Shown here: positions 16,109-29,422 of the stretch, one piece after another
Layout of the letters: the number at the start of each line of letters is the position of its first letter
Position numbering within the stretch: the first letter of the stretch is position 1
From: CALFML01 sp044222245
GTDB taxonomy: Bacteria; Myxococcota_A; Polyangia; Palsa-1104; JAEUJZ01
Direction of reading: 5' to 3'
Length of the DNA stretch: 64,000 nt
Assembly: GCA_044222245.1 (NCBI GenBank)
Contig: JBGANQ010000004.1
Span: 124,001-188,000 of the forward strand
The notes under the pieces: model-generated
What the model was told of the DNA's origin: nothing
The model's database searches: none
What the model saw: only the letters and a program-made list of their open reading frames with translations
Made by a program: the position numbers and the translations under genes

Positions 16109-17488
16109 CTACGATTTGGCGCTGGGGGTGCCGCTGGTGAACAAGGTCGCATCAATGCCCAGGCGGTCGATGATCCGCTTGAACTGGGTGCGATGCATGC
16201 TGAGCAGCCGCGCCGCCGCCGACACGTTGCCTGCCGTCTGGCGCAGCACCCGCTCGAGCGCCTCCCGCGTCGGTCCGCCACCGGGCTGAGGGGCCGGCAC
16301 GGGGTTTTCCGGCGGCGGCTCGGCGACAAAGCCCTGGCCGGCGCTCGCGGCGAGGTGGCGGCTCTCGACACTGCGCTTGCCGGTGGCAAGGGCCATATGG
16401 CCAGCGGCGCGCACCTCGGTCAGCAGCTCGCGCACGTTGCCCGGCCAGCTGCGCATCAGGCAGGCCTCGACCAGCGAGGTCTGCACGGTCAGTCCGCCGG
16501 GGATCGCCTTTATCACCAGGTCGATAAACCACGGGATCTCTTCCTTGCGGCGGCGGAGCGACGGAATCTTGACCTCGGGCCGGCTCAGGCGAAAGTACAG
16601 GTCCTCGCGGAAGCGGCCGGCACTCACCTCGGTGCGCAGATCCTTATTGCTGGCCGAGCAGAAGCGGATCTTGAGCGCCCGCGGCCGCGTCGAGCCGAGC
16701 TGAAAGACCTCTTTGGTCTCCAGCACCCGCAGCAGCTTGGCCTGCACCGCCAGATCGAGCTCGGCGATTTCATCCAGGAACAGGGTTCCGCCGTCCGCCG
16801 CCTGCACATAGCCATCGGTGTCGGCGTCCGCTCCCGAGAAGGCACCGCGCTTGGCGCCAAAGAGCACCCGCTCGGCGACTCCCTGGGGGATGGTCGCGCA
16901 GTTTACCGCGACAAAGGGGCCGCTGCTGTGCGGCCCGGTGGCGTGGAAGGTCTGCGCCGCACCCTCCTTGCCGACGCCGCTCTCTCCGGTGATGTTCATG
17001 GTGGTGCTGAAGCTGGCGATCTTGGCGATTTGGTTCAGCACTGCCTGGAGGATGGGGCCGGCCAGGCGGCCCTGGGTGACCCGAACTCCCGCGCCTTGAT
17101 ACGGTCGCAGATCCGGACACAGGAGAAACAGGCTGTCGCCGGTGCGCAGCACCTGCGCCCGCGCGCTCTTGAGCTCGGGTTTGACCGGAATACCATCGAT
17201 AAAGGTGCCATTCTGGCTGCCCAGATCCTCGGCGTGGAACTGCTGTCCGTCATAGCTCAGGCGGACATGCCGTCGCGACATCCGCAGATCGACCGGCCAG
17301 GGCGAGCGGCCGTCCCCGCGGCCGACCTCGAGCTTTCCCTCCATCAGCGGAAACGGCACGCAGCAGGGCTGCCCTTCGGTAAACACCAGCAGCACCCCAG
17401 GGACTGGCGGGCCATCGTCCTCGGCATCCTGGCCGCCGGGCCCACCGTCGCGAGTGTCTTTCAGGGTGCTCTTCATCAAGTCTGGCAT
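16109..17488 (-). CDS. FHA-domain sigma54-dependent transcriptional activator
   Basis: 459 residues. FHA domain at about 30-115 (VGRG, MSRRHVRL, DLGSQNGTFIDG), AAA+ sigma54-interaction domain at about 145-365 with Walker A GESGVGKE, GAFSGA (a Ser variant of the GAFTGA loop) and Walker B GGTLFLDEIAEL, then a Fis-type helix-turn-helix at the C-terminus (GNVSAAARLLSMHRTQFKRI). FHA binds phosphothreonine, so the activator is probably switched by one of the Ser/Thr kinases, a common arrangement in myxobacteria. It faces the lipoprotein array and may control it; I found no correctly spaced -24/-12 site there. Confidence 0.92.
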   Translation of the reverse strand: MPDLMKSTLKDTRDGGPGGQDAEDDGPPVPGVLLVFTEGQPCCVPFPLMEGKLEVGRGDGRSPWPVDLRMSRRHVRLSYDGQQFHAEDLGSQNGTFIDGIPVKPELKSARAQVLRTGDSLFLLCPDLRPYQGAGVRVTQGRLAGPILQAVLNQIAKIASFSTTMNITGESGVGKEGAAQTFHATGPHSSGPFVAVNCATIPQGVAERVLFGAKRGAFSGADADTDGYVQAADGGTLFLDEIAELDLAVQAKLLRVLETKEVFQLGSTRPRALKIRFCSASNKDLRTEVSAGRFREDLYFRLSRPEVKIPSLRRRKEEIPWFIDLVIKAIPGGLTVQTSLVEACLMRSWPGNVRELLTEVRAAGHMALATGKRSVESRHLAASAGQGFVAEPPPENPVPAPQPGGGPTREALERVLRQTAGNVSAAARLLSMHRTQFKRIIDRLGIDATLFTSGTPSAKS

Positions 17489-17718
17489 GCGCTTAGGAAG
17501 ATTGTGGCAATACTATCATAATCAATACTTAGCCGATACAAGTTACACGCTGCTGCTCATGGCCAGGATACCGGTGGTACAAAAGGGTAAGTTCGCCGCC
17601 CGGCGTTGTCCTGGGAGCATGCTCCTGAAGTGTCCCGTGCGGGGCGGCCCGGGCGTCGCGCTGGCGCGGATCATCCGTCTGCCTGCGGCGAGACTCGCGG
17701 CTCCGGTCGCGCCCCCTG

Positions 17719-18912
17719 CTAGTGAGCAGGAGAGGCTCGTCCCTCGTCGGCAGCGCGCTTGACCGCCGGCAGCGGGTCCGCCGGCCTGTAGGCAGCGCGC
17801 AGCACCGCCTCGGCTGGCTTGCCGCGCGGCGAGAAGCCGCCGGCGTCTTCCTCGGTAGTCGTGGGATCGCTGAACCACTTCCAGATGTAGACGCCGGCCA
17901 GCCAGGGCCGCGAGCGGACGCCGGCAAAGAAGACCCGGTAGGCCTGGGCCTGCGCCGGCAGGCTGACCTCGACGGTGCTGCCGCGCAGCTGCTCGGGCCA
18001 CAGGTGGGGGCGGACCGCGGTGCCGCGGATCGACTTGTACCCGACCTCGGTGAACAGCACCTGCTTGTGGGCGCGCTGCGCCAGCTCGCCCAGGCCATCG
18101 AGCTCGCGGGACAGGCGCTCCCGCATCACCTCATCGGAGGCCTCCAGATCGTCGGCGAGCGGCGCGTAGAACTGGACGCCGATATAGTCGAGCGCATCCC
18201 AGAACGGCACCCGCGCGACCTCGTCCCAGTTGGCGGCGTAGACCAGGGGCCCGGCGTAGACCTGGCGCACCTGCTCGATGAGCTTGCGCCAGCGCTCCGG
18301 GTCGTGCGCGGTCAGGGCGCACAGCTCGACCCCGATGGCGAGCAGGTCGGCTCCCCCGGACTGCGCCAGCCGGGCGTAGTGCAGGGCGAAGCTTTGGTAG
18401 CTGGCAAAGAAGCGCGCCGCCCGCTCGGGAGTGCTGGGGTTGATCTCGCCGCACCAGTCGCCCCGCCCTACCCACAGGTGGGGCTTGAGCAGGACCTTGA
18501 GTCCTTGCTCGTGCGCATCGGCAATCTGGCGCCGCACCCGCGCGTTGGTCTCACCCGCCTGGGGCCGGTGCGAGCTCGGGCCGGCCTCTTGGTCGCCTGC
18601 GAACTGGACCTGCTCGGCATCCAGGGCGCTGACAAAGCCGAACGGCATGACGCTGATCCAGTCTGCGCCCAGCGCCCGCAGCTCTTGCAGAGAGGCGCGG
18701 CTGGTCGGGCTGCCGTAGCCGCGGGTCCCGCCGTCCTGCCAGCTGTGGACAAACGACACGCCGCGCTGCACCGCCGGCGGCAGCGGTGCGATGGCGGAGA
18801 CGGGGGCGGGCTCGGGGACCGCGGCAGCGTGCCCCGCGCGCCGGCAGCCGCCCGCGGCCCCACCCAGCGCCAAGAGCGACAGCAGCAGCAGCGATCGTTT
18901 CTTCCCGGTCAC
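17719..18912 (-). CDS. Glycoside hydrolase family 113-like TIM-barrel lipoprotein
   Basis: 397 residues. Signal with Cys23 (GGAAGGC). The TIM-barrel has the expected acid/base Glu196 in AIGVELCAL and nucleophile Glu289 in LFTEVGYKS, plus YIGVQFYAPL and GVYIWKWFSDP. These match GH113 and related glycosidases (beta-mannanases and relatives). Exported and probably outer-membrane-tethered, acting on a polysaccharide of unknown identity. Its ATG overlaps the stop of the truncated kinase by four bases. Confidence 0.8.
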   Translation of the reverse strand: MTGKKRSLLLLSLLALGGAAGGCRRAGHAAAVPEPAPVSAIAPLPPAVQRGVSFVHSWQDGGTRGYGSPTSRASLQELRALGADWISVMPFGFVSALDAEQVQFAGDQEAGPSSHRPQAGETNARVRRQIADAHEQGLKVLLKPHLWVGRGDWCGEINPSTPERAARFFASYQSFALHYARLAQSGGADLLAIGVELCALTAHDPERWRKLIEQVRQVYAGPLVYAANWDEVARVPFWDALDYIGVQFYAPLADDLEASDEVMRERLSRELDGLGELAQRAHKQVLFTEVGYKSIRGTAVRPHLWPEQLRGSTVEVSLPAQAQAYRVFFAGVRSRPWLAGVYIWKWFSDPTTTEEDAGGFSPRGKPAEAVLRAAYRPADPLPAVKRAADEGRASPAH

Positions 18913-19472
18913 GCCAGGCTATCTTGCGCCGTTTCCCGCGGATCGACAACTGGCCGACAGCTGCCCGTCCGCCTCCCGGTCCTTGCGCAGCCGGGCGCTG
19001 GGCGGCGCCGCGGATCGTTTGCCGCGCGGTCTGCCTCAGCGGCTGCACTTCTGGGCTTAATGTCGCGGTGAACGATTCCCAGCTCGTGCACCCGCGCCAG
19101 CACGGCGGCGATGCGCAAAAGGAGCTTCAGGCAGTCGCCGACGGGCAGGGGGCCGCGCCGCAGCCGCTCCTCCAGCGTCTCGCCGTCCAGCCACTCCATG
19201 GCCAGGTAGCTGTGGCCTTGCTCTGTCTGTCCGCTGGCTACATAGGCCGCGGCGCCCGGGTGCTGCAGCTCTGCCAGGAGCTGCGCCTCACGCAAGAACC
19301 GCTGCCGCCCGATCGCCGGATTCGCGACGTGATGGAGCACCTTGAGCGCGACCCACTTATCCGTGTGCAGCTCCCGAGCCTGATACACAGTCCCCATGCC
19401 GCCGCTGCCCGCTACCTGGATGATCTGGAAGCGTTCAGCGAGCACCGTTGCTGGGAAAATAGTCGGCTCCAT
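18909..19472 (-). pseudogene. Ser/Thr protein kinase truncated in the catalytic loop
   Basis: From the ATG at 19472 the N-lobe is intact: GSGGMGTVYQA glycine loop, VALKVL lysine, and HRDIKP. After HRDIKP (about 19053) the frame turns into arginine/proline-rich sequence with no metal-binding Asn, DFG, APE or C-lobe. It stops inside the GH113-like start. The remnant cannot phosphorylate. A deletion probably joined it to the glycosidase gene. The frame is open upstream to 19577, but the extra residues are not kinase-like. Confidence 0.8.
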
Positions 19473-19739
19473 GGACGAGTTACAAGTATTGGCTGCGGTC
19501 TTGACTCCGGGGCGCACGCTCGTACCGCATCGGCGCTCCCAAGGTGTATTATGCAGGGCCGGTGAGTCGAACTTCAATAGGAGTGCGGGACTTCATACTC
19601 CCGACTCTGGAGTACCCAGCAGGGGTTTGTGCCGACGGTAATTAACCCGGCAACCGCAGGGTCCGCAGTGGGACATGCAAGTAGGAGTGCTGCGGTCGGT
19701 AGTGACCTACCGCGCATTGCGCTGACTTCATACCCGGTG

Positions 19740-19772
19740 AGCTACCGCACAGCTACCGCACAGCTACCGCAT
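19740..19772 (+). repeat. Three tandem 11-bp repeats (AGCTACCGCAC)
   Basis: AGCTACCGCAC at 19740-19750 and 19751-19761, and AGCTACCGCAT at 19762-19772. The exact 11-bp period and position about 70 bp upstream of the globin start suggest a regulator array of the PhoB/OmpR/SARP winged-helix type; slippage repeats are the alternative. Confidence 0.45.
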
Positions 19773-19841
19773 AGTGAAAAGGACTCGGTCGCGCATGACG
19801 GAAGTAGCTGTCGGCGGGGGATTGCGCTAGGGTGTCTCGCG

Positions 19842-20240
19842 ATGGACGACCCGAACAAGACCCCGTACGAGCTCCTGGGCGGCGAGCCCGTGGTGCGGCG
19901 GCTCGTAGAGCACTTCTATGACACCATGGGCCGCAGCGAGCCGGAGCTGGCCCGCCTGCACCAGCTGGATGAGCACGGCCAGGTCAGCCGCGCCAGCCGC
20001 GACCGCTTCGCTCTTTTTCTCATCGGCTGGCTCGGTGGACCCGATGACTACGTGCGCCAGCACGGTCACCCGCGCCTGCGGATGCGCCATGCCCGGGTGG
20101 CGGTGGACCGCGCCATGCGCGACGCCTGGCTGCGCGCCATGACCGCGGCCCTGGATGAAGTGGGCGCGACCGGGTGGGTGCGCGGATTTTTGGAGCAGCG
20201 CCTGGCCGAGGTGGCCGACTTCCTGCGCAACGCGCCGTGA
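19842..20240 (+). CDS. Group II-type truncated haemoglobin
   Basis: 132 residues from the ATG at 19842; longer in-frame starts add non-globin sequence. Two-over-two globin: LGGEPVVRRLVEHFYDTM helix, WLGGPDDYVRQHGHPRLRMRH with proximal His83, and Trp96 (G8) in DAWLRAM, a residue of group II and III truncated globins. It binds haem b and O2 or NO; roles in NO detoxification or O2 handling are typical. Cytoplasmic. Three 11-bp repeats lie in the promoter region. Confidence 0.9.
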   Translation: MDDPNKTPYELLGGEPVVRRLVEHFYDTMGRSEPELARLHQLDEHGQVSRASRDRFALFLIGWLGGPDDYVRQHGHPRLRMRHARVAVDRAMRDAWLRAMTAALDEVGATGWVRGFLEQRLAEVADFLRNAP

Positions 20241-20306
20241 GGGAAGCTGCACGTCAGCTGGCGGCGGCACCTCGCGAGCGTGGCGTGGCGTCCCTTGCCG
20301 GCCGCC

Positions 20307-21359
20307 TCAGGGCGCGGCCTGCTGCAGCACGGTCCCGTTGTCGCCGACGACCCAGGTCTTCTGGCCCGGAGCCGTCCAGATGCCGCGCAGGGTATTGGTG
20401 GTGGGGCTTGGCTGCTGACTCCAGGCACCGAGATACCCCTTGAAGATGGACCCGCTGTCGCCGACGGCATAGACCGTGTCCGCGTCCACCGCCCGGATAC
20501 TGTTGAGCGCGGGAAAGTTCACTGTTCCCAGCTTCATCGGCTGCGACCAGGTAGTGCCGTCGAAGCGATAGACCAGGCTGCCCGTTCCGGCCGCCCACAC
20601 GTTCTTGGCGGCCTGGGCGGAAATCGACAACACGGAGGCGGTATTGAGGGAGGTCTGGGTCCAGACACTGCCATCCCAGGCGGCGACATTGCCCTTGTGG
20701 GTGACCCCCCAGATGTGGGTCGCGTCCACCCCGCTGAGCGACAAGAAGTTGCCGTAGGTTGGATCGTTGAGCGATGCGGTCCAGTTGATGCCGTCGCCGA
20801 CGTAGATCTGCCCCTGGTTGCCGGCGACCCAGACGTTGCCAGGCTTGTCGACATAGACTCCATAGAGGGCCTGGGTGGTCGGGGCGGTCTGGAGCTTCCA
20901 GATCGTGCCGTCCCCCAGAAAGACCGTGCCCTGATCCCCTACCACCCAGAGATTGTTTGCGCCCAGACCGGAGATGCAATAAAGGGCCGGCCCGCCCGAT
21001 GCCAGCGACAGGGCCCAGCGGAGTCCGTCCCAGTGATAGATCTGGTTGGGAAACACAATCGCCCACAGGTTGCTGTCGCTGGTGCCCCAGATCGAGAGCA
21101 GCTGGGTAGTGGCCAGAGCGGGCGGGCTCGCGTTGCAGAAGGAGCCGAGGCAGCCAAGGTCGTTCGGCGCCGGGCTGCCATCGGTCGTGACGCCGCCATC
21201 GCTCCCGGGGTCTGGTACGCACTGATTTCGCTGCGCGTCGCAGGTCATGCCGCTCGGGCAGACCGACTCTCCGGCGAACAGACAGGCGCTCGGATTGCGA
21301 ACCGTCAGGCTGCAGCCGGCCCCAAGGAGGAACAACAGACCGAGCACGGACTCTCTCAT
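20307..21359 (-). CDS. Lipoprotein with WD/Kelch-like 'IWG...W..G..G.I.HWDG' propeller repeats
   Basis: 350 residues with lipobox LLGAGC. A short Cys-rich part (CPSGMTCDAQRNQCVPDPGSDG) is followed by about six repeats such as LLSIWGTSDSNLWAI then IYHWDG, and NLWVVGDQGTVFLGDG. These propellers are frequent in myxobacterial surface proteins. It is the last gene of the kinase-PEGA operon, overlapping the PEGA gene stop by four bases. The protein from 38459 is built of the same repeats. Confidence 0.8.
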   Translation of the reverse strand: MRESVLGLLFLLGAGCSLTVRNPSACLFAGESVCPSGMTCDAQRNQCVPDPGSDGGVTTDGSPAPNDLGCLGSFCNASPPALATTQLLSIWGTSDSNLWAIVFPNQIYHWDGLRWALSLASGGPALYCISGLGANNLWVVGDQGTVFLGDGTIWKLQTAPTTQALYGVYVDKPGNVWVAGNQGQIYVGDGINWTASLNDPTYGNFLSLSGVDATHIWGVTHKGNVAAWDGSVWTQTSLNTASVLSISAQAAKNVWAAGTGSLVYRFDGTTWSQPMKLGTVNFPALNSIRAVDADTVYAVGDSGSIFKGYLGAWSQQPSPTTNTLRGIWTAPGQKTWVVGDNGTVLQQAAP

Positions 21360-22660
21360 TTCTGGACTCCGGTATTGTTGCGCCCCCGCGCCGGGGCAGC
21401 GATCAGCGCGCCGCCAACCGCGGCCACAGTCAATCCCAACACCAGGGCCCCGGCGCCCAGTCCCGCGGTCGAGTACAGGTAGCTGCAGTTGCCGCCCGCG
21501 GTGGGCGGCTCGTCGGCGCAGGTGCCATTTTTGGCAACTCCGGCGACTCCCAGGCCGGCGATGATGGCGCCCACGCCGAGCGCGACGCCACCGCTGATAA
21601 TGCGCCAGCGCGGCCGCCTGGGCGGCTCCACCGGCACGATAAGAGGGGGAGGGGGAGGGGGAGGGGGCGGCGGCGGCGGCAGCAGGCTCGCCGGCTCTGG
21701 CTCGCTGACAATCGGGGTCAGCGCCAGCTGCACCTTCATGGACTGCTCGGCGACGACGGTCACCTGGGTGCGCTGCGGCTCATAGTCGGGCTTTTTGACC
21801 ACGACCTCACGCAGGCCGGGCAGCGAGGCGCCCTCCCACGGCGTCAGGCCGCGCGGCTGGCCATCGATGAATACCTGCGCCGCGTCCGGCTGCGAGGTCA
21901 CCATGACGATGCCTCTGCCGAGCTTGGCGACGCCGCTGAGCAGCCGCCTGCTCAGCTGCTGCGCGGCATCTGGCAGCTGCTCGTCCCCACCGCTGCAGGC
22001 CTGCTCGTCGCGCAGCGCGCTCTGGCCGGTCTTGACGTCGAGAAGCTCGCCGCGCAGGCAGGGACCGCCGGCGGCGGGCGCGGCGGGCGGTCGCTCCAGG
22101 CGCAGGACGAGTCGCGCCTCGGCGGCGGCGGCGAAGCCGAGCTGGCACTCGGGCTTGGCCAGGCAGTCGGGCGGCTGGCGCAGCGCCACCGCGGCCTCCG
22201 TCTTGGGCGGCACCAGCACCGAGTGCTCGGCGCGCACCGCTTCCTGCACCGCTGCGCGCAGCTCCTGCTGCTTCTTGTCGCCCAGATCCCCGCAGCGGAC
22301 CGCGAGCAGGACCATCGGCGTCAGGCTCAGCACCGCGATCGCGGTTCCCTGGCTGCCCGGGCTCAGGCTCAGCTCGGCGACTCGGCCCTGGGGCAGGGTC
22401 AGCAGGTCAGACTGGTAGCGACGACCTTGACGCTCCAGCTGAAAGCGGTGCGGTCCCGCAGTGACCAGAAAGGGCGTCTCTATGGGCAGGTGACCGACCG
22501 GCTTGTCGTCGACCCGCAGGAACGCTCCCGCCGGCCCGCTGACGGTCAGCTCGGCTCCCGAGTCGCGGTCCGCGGCGGGCTCCGGCTCGGCCGCGGCGGT
22601 CGCCGGGCGCGGGGCTGCCAGCAGCAAGCACAGGGCTGCGGCCAGGGGCAGGCGCCTCAT
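21356..22660 (-). CDS. Exported PEGA-domain protein with poly-Pro linker and two C-terminal membrane helices
   Basis: 434 residues. A cleavable signal (AAALCLLLAAPRPATA) is followed by two PEGA-type beta domains: one near 35-90 (LRVDDKPVGHLPIE) and one near 245-310 (AQVFIDGQPRGLTPWEG). A 12-proline linker follows, encoded by the G-rich hexamer repeat at 21644-21680, then two hydrophobic segments near the C-terminus. PEGA proteins often accompany myxobacterial kinases and surface machinery. It starts 13 bases after the stop of the HEAT kinase gene, so the two are probably co-transcribed. Confidence 0.8.
   Translation of the reverse strand: MRRLPLAAALCLLLAAPRPATAAAEPEPAADRDSGAELTVSGPAGAFLRVDDKPVGHLPIETPFLVTAGPHRFQLERQGRRYQSDLLTLPQGRVAELSLSPGSQGTAIAVLSLTPMVLLAVRCGDLGDKKQQELRAAVQEAVRAEHSVLVPPKTEAAVALRQPPDCLAKPECQLGFAAAAEARLVLRLERPPAAPAAGGPCLRGELLDVKTGQSALRDEQACSGGDEQLPDAAQQLSRRLLSGVAKLGRGIVMVTSQPDAAQVFIDGQPRGLTPWEGASLPGLREVVVKKPDYEPQRTQVTVVAEQSMKVQLALTPIVSEPEPASLLPPPPPPPPPPPPLIVPVEPPRRPRWRIISGGVALGVGAIIAGLGVAGVAKNGTCADEPPTAGGNCSYLYSTAGLGAGALVLGLTVAAVGGALIAAPARGRNNTGVQK
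21644..21680. repeat. G-rich simple repeat encoding polyproline
   Basis: About four GGGGGA-like hexamers followed by CGG triplets on the plus strand, read as a proline tract on the minus strand. Units are multiples of three, so slippage would change linker length without breaking the frame. Confidence 0.7.
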
Positions 22661-22673
22661 CTTGGACTCGTGC

Positions 22674-27089
<4,416 letters not shown>

Positions 27090-27271
27090 GGTGGGGAGTG
27101 AGCACGCGCGCAGAGAGCGGGAGCGTACCGTACCCAGCTTATTCGATATTCGGCCTTTGAGGCAATTGCTCTCGCAAGCGCTAGGCGCCGCGCTGCCGGG
27201 ATGGGCAAACTGGCAGGTCTGATTGCCGACCCCAGTTGCAGACCGCGGGTGGCCTCTGCTTGAGACCCTAT

Positions 27272-28003
27272 TTACTCATCTTGGGAGCGGTGGTCTGAGC
27301 GCGGCGGTCGGTCGCCGGCCGGCGCGGGGCGGCCAATCTGGAGCTTGCTGGCGATGCTCGCTGCCTGCGTCAGCAGGGCGGCACCGATGGGGGTACCGAG
27401 CACGGCGCCGGCCAGGTTGAGCAGCCCGGCGGCGGCGGCGATGGCCTCGGCGGTGGCGGCGCGCGCGGGGTCGCGATCCTGAGTCCAGACCAGCACCATG
27501 AGCAGGTCCAGGGCGTACAGGGTATCGGCCAGGCGGGCGCGCTCGGCGGCGGCCAGCGAGATGTCCGTGGCGCCATCGATGATGACCCCCCAGGACTCGC
27601 GCGCGGCGACGCGGATCGACTCGGTGCCCGGCCCGAGTACGCCGATGGCATCGTGCGGGTCGAAGGCGCGCGCGGCCAGCGCCAGGAACGCCTCGCGATG
27701 CTGCTCCAGGTGGGCAATGGTGGCTTCGATGAGGGCGGTGAAGCGGGCGGCGAGGGTTGCGGGGGGCAGCGTCGCCGCGACCCGCTCAAGCTCGCTCGCC
27801 ATGCGCTCGTACAGAGCGGCCGCGAAGTCCTCTTTGCGCTCGAAGTAGCGATAGGTCAGCCCCAGCGAGATGCCGGCCCGCGCCGCGATGTCGCGCATGG
27901 TCGTGCGGGCGAAGCCCTTCTCGGCGAACAGCGCCAGCGCGGCGTCGAGGATGCTCTTTCGCGTCTGGGTGGACTTGAGCGTGCGGGGGGCGGTGGCGAC
28001 CAT
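27272..28003 (-). CDS. TetR-family transcriptional regulator
   Basis: 243 residues. The N-terminal helix-turn-helix is clear (ILDAALALFAEKGFARTTMRDIAARAGISLGLTYRYFERKEDF), followed by a helical ligand domain with no specific family call. It lies 40 bases downstream of the desaturase on the same strand, so the two are likely one operon under the triple palindrome at 28985-29026. The usual logic would be repression relieved by an acyl-CoA or similar ligand, with autoregulation; this is inferred. Confidence 0.88.
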   Translation of the reverse strand: MVATAPRTLKSTQTRKSILDAALALFAEKGFARTTMRDIAARAGISLGLTYRYFERKEDFAAALYERMASELERVAATLPPATLAARFTALIEATIAHLEQHREAFLALAARAFDPHDAIGVLGPGTESIRVAARESWGVIIDGATDISLAAAERARLADTLYALDLLMVLVWTQDRDPARAATAEAIAAAAGLLNLAGAVLGTPIGAALLTQAASIASKLQIGRPAPAGDRPPRSDHRSQDE

Positions 28004-28043
28004 GGAGTGGGTTTTTAGCAGCGTCCGCGCCCACGGCGGGAAA

Positions 28044-28958
28044 CTATCGTCGCCGGCTGGCCCGGCAGGCCTCGGCCAGCGTCCTTATGGGCAAAAGCTG
28101 CGCCGTGGCGCGCCGGGTCGCGCCGTGCTTCCAGGTCTTGACGTCCCAGACCAGGCCCGCCGCCTGCAGGGCGCAGACGACCCAGAAGCCGGGGTCGAGC
28201 TCCCACCAGCCGATGCCGAAGCGGGCCGAGTCGGGCCAGGCGTGGTGGTTGTTGTGCCAGCCTTCCCCCATGGCGAGCGCTCCCCACAGCAGGTGATTGC
28301 GACCCTCTTCGCCGCTGCCCGGCATGCGCCAGCGGCGATAGCCGCGGGTGTGCGCGGCGTAATTTACCAGCCAGTGCCCCAGCACGCAGACGGCCACGCG
28401 GACTCCGACTCCCCAGACGACCCAGGTCCAGCCGCCGAGCAGCAGCAGCGCGAGGGCCCAGGGCAGCTGCTGCCAGCGCCAGGTGCGCTCCAGGAAGCGA
28501 AAGAAGGGGTCGCGCTCGCGCGCCGGGTCGATGGCGGCGGGAGCACCGGTGTGCTCGTGAAACAGGTAGTACGAGGCATCGCGCAGCGCCGAGTGCGCGA
28601 AGGTATAGTAGTCGGGCGCGGCGGGGCGATTCTGGTGGCCGTCCCGGGTGTTGTGCATGCGGAGCATGCCGAGCGGTCCGCCGATGCCGGCCAGCACCGC
28701 CAGGTAGGTCAGCACGCGCTCGGTGCGCGGTCCCATGCGATAGGCGCCGTGGATGACGCCGCGGTGAAAGCCAGCCGAGTGGCCGACGGCCAGCACCCCC
28801 GCCGCGCTGAGTGCGGCAAACAGGGCCGCGGCGGCATCAAAGCACCCCGGCGCGATGATCAGCGCCGCCAGCAGGGACCCATTCCACAGGACTTTGACCG
28901 ACGACAGGCGAACTTCGCCGGGAGCATGGGGCAGCGGATGAGCGTGTTCGGGCAGCAT
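28044..28958 (-). CDS. Acyl-CoA delta-9-type fatty acid desaturase
   Basis: 304 residues from the ATG at 28958, which has GGAGG five bases upstream. An upstream ATG frame to 29027 only translates the operator palindromes. Three His clusters of membrane di-iron desaturases are present: GHSAGFHRGVIH, HNTRDGHQN and GEGWHNNHHAWP, with several membrane helices. It belongs to the stearoyl-CoA/acyl-lipid delta-9 family, which inserts a cis double bond into acyl chains at the inner membrane. Electron donor not in the neighbourhood. Confidence 0.9.
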   Translation of the reverse strand: MLPEHAHPLPHAPGEVRLSSVKVLWNGSLLAALIIAPGCFDAAAALFAALSAAGVLAVGHSAGFHRGVIHGAYRMGPRTERVLTYLAVLAGIGGPLGMLRMHNTRDGHQNRPAAPDYYTFAHSALRDASYYLFHEHTGAPAAIDPARERDPFFRFLERTWRWQQLPWALALLLLGGWTWVVWGVGVRVAVCVLGHWLVNYAAHTRGYRRWRMPGSGEEGRNHLLWGALAMGEGWHNNHHAWPDSARFGIGWWELDPGFWVVCALQAAGLVWDVKTWKHGATRRATAQLLPIRTLAEACRASRRR

Positions 28959-28984
28959 GAGGGCCTCCGGGGGCAGAGATATAA

Positions 28985-29026
28985 TGAACGCGTTCATGTT
29001 GAACGTGTTCATTATGAACGCGTTCA
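28985..29026 (-). promoter_or_regulatory. Three-palindrome operator upstream of the desaturase-TetR operon
   Basis: TGAACGCGTTCA (28985-28996), TGAACGTGTTCA (29000-29011) and TGAACGCGTTCA (29015-29026): three 12-bp palindromes at a constant 15-bp period. Two are perfect; the middle has one changed base. This is the form and position expected of a TetR-family operator for the operon below. Confidence 0.75.
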
Positions 29027-29422
29027 TTTAATTCGCAAGAGAGATCGCCCTCAGGCCCCAGCGCGCGCAGCTTTTGCTCTGACGCCGCATTTTTTTCGCG
29101 CTGTCGCCGCGGTCCGAGCAGCAGACCTGCGGCTTATGCAGACAAGCTGGCAGTCGGTGCGGCCGGTCGCCGCAGCGCGGGCGGCGGCGCGCGCGGCGGC
29201 GGCGCTACCCCCTCCGCGCGCTGAGGACTCTGGAGCACCACCGCAGCGCCGGGAGCTCCGGTCGGGCGACCCCGGCTCAGGGCGGTGGCCCAGGAATTGC
29301 TCGACGGACTTGATCCTGTCAATAAGAGGAGCACCGTCGGCAGTCGAGCAGCGCCAGCGCCTGAGCAACCCTATCAGGCGGCTCCGCCCGGGGAGCCTGG
29401 CCGCCAAGTGGAGTCAAGTAGC
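29027..29422. other. Intergenic, divergent regulatory region
   Basis: Between the operator array and the PAS-protein start. It has an AT-rich patch just right of the operators and then very GC-rich sequence. I see no gene; open frames crossing it are continuations of the PAS gene upstream of its likely start. Confidence 0.45.

Noticed and set aside
28959..29027. N-terminal extension of the desaturase (Met/Asn/Phe-rich)
   Set aside because: It is the translated operator palindrome; the ATG at 28958 has a proper GGAGG site.
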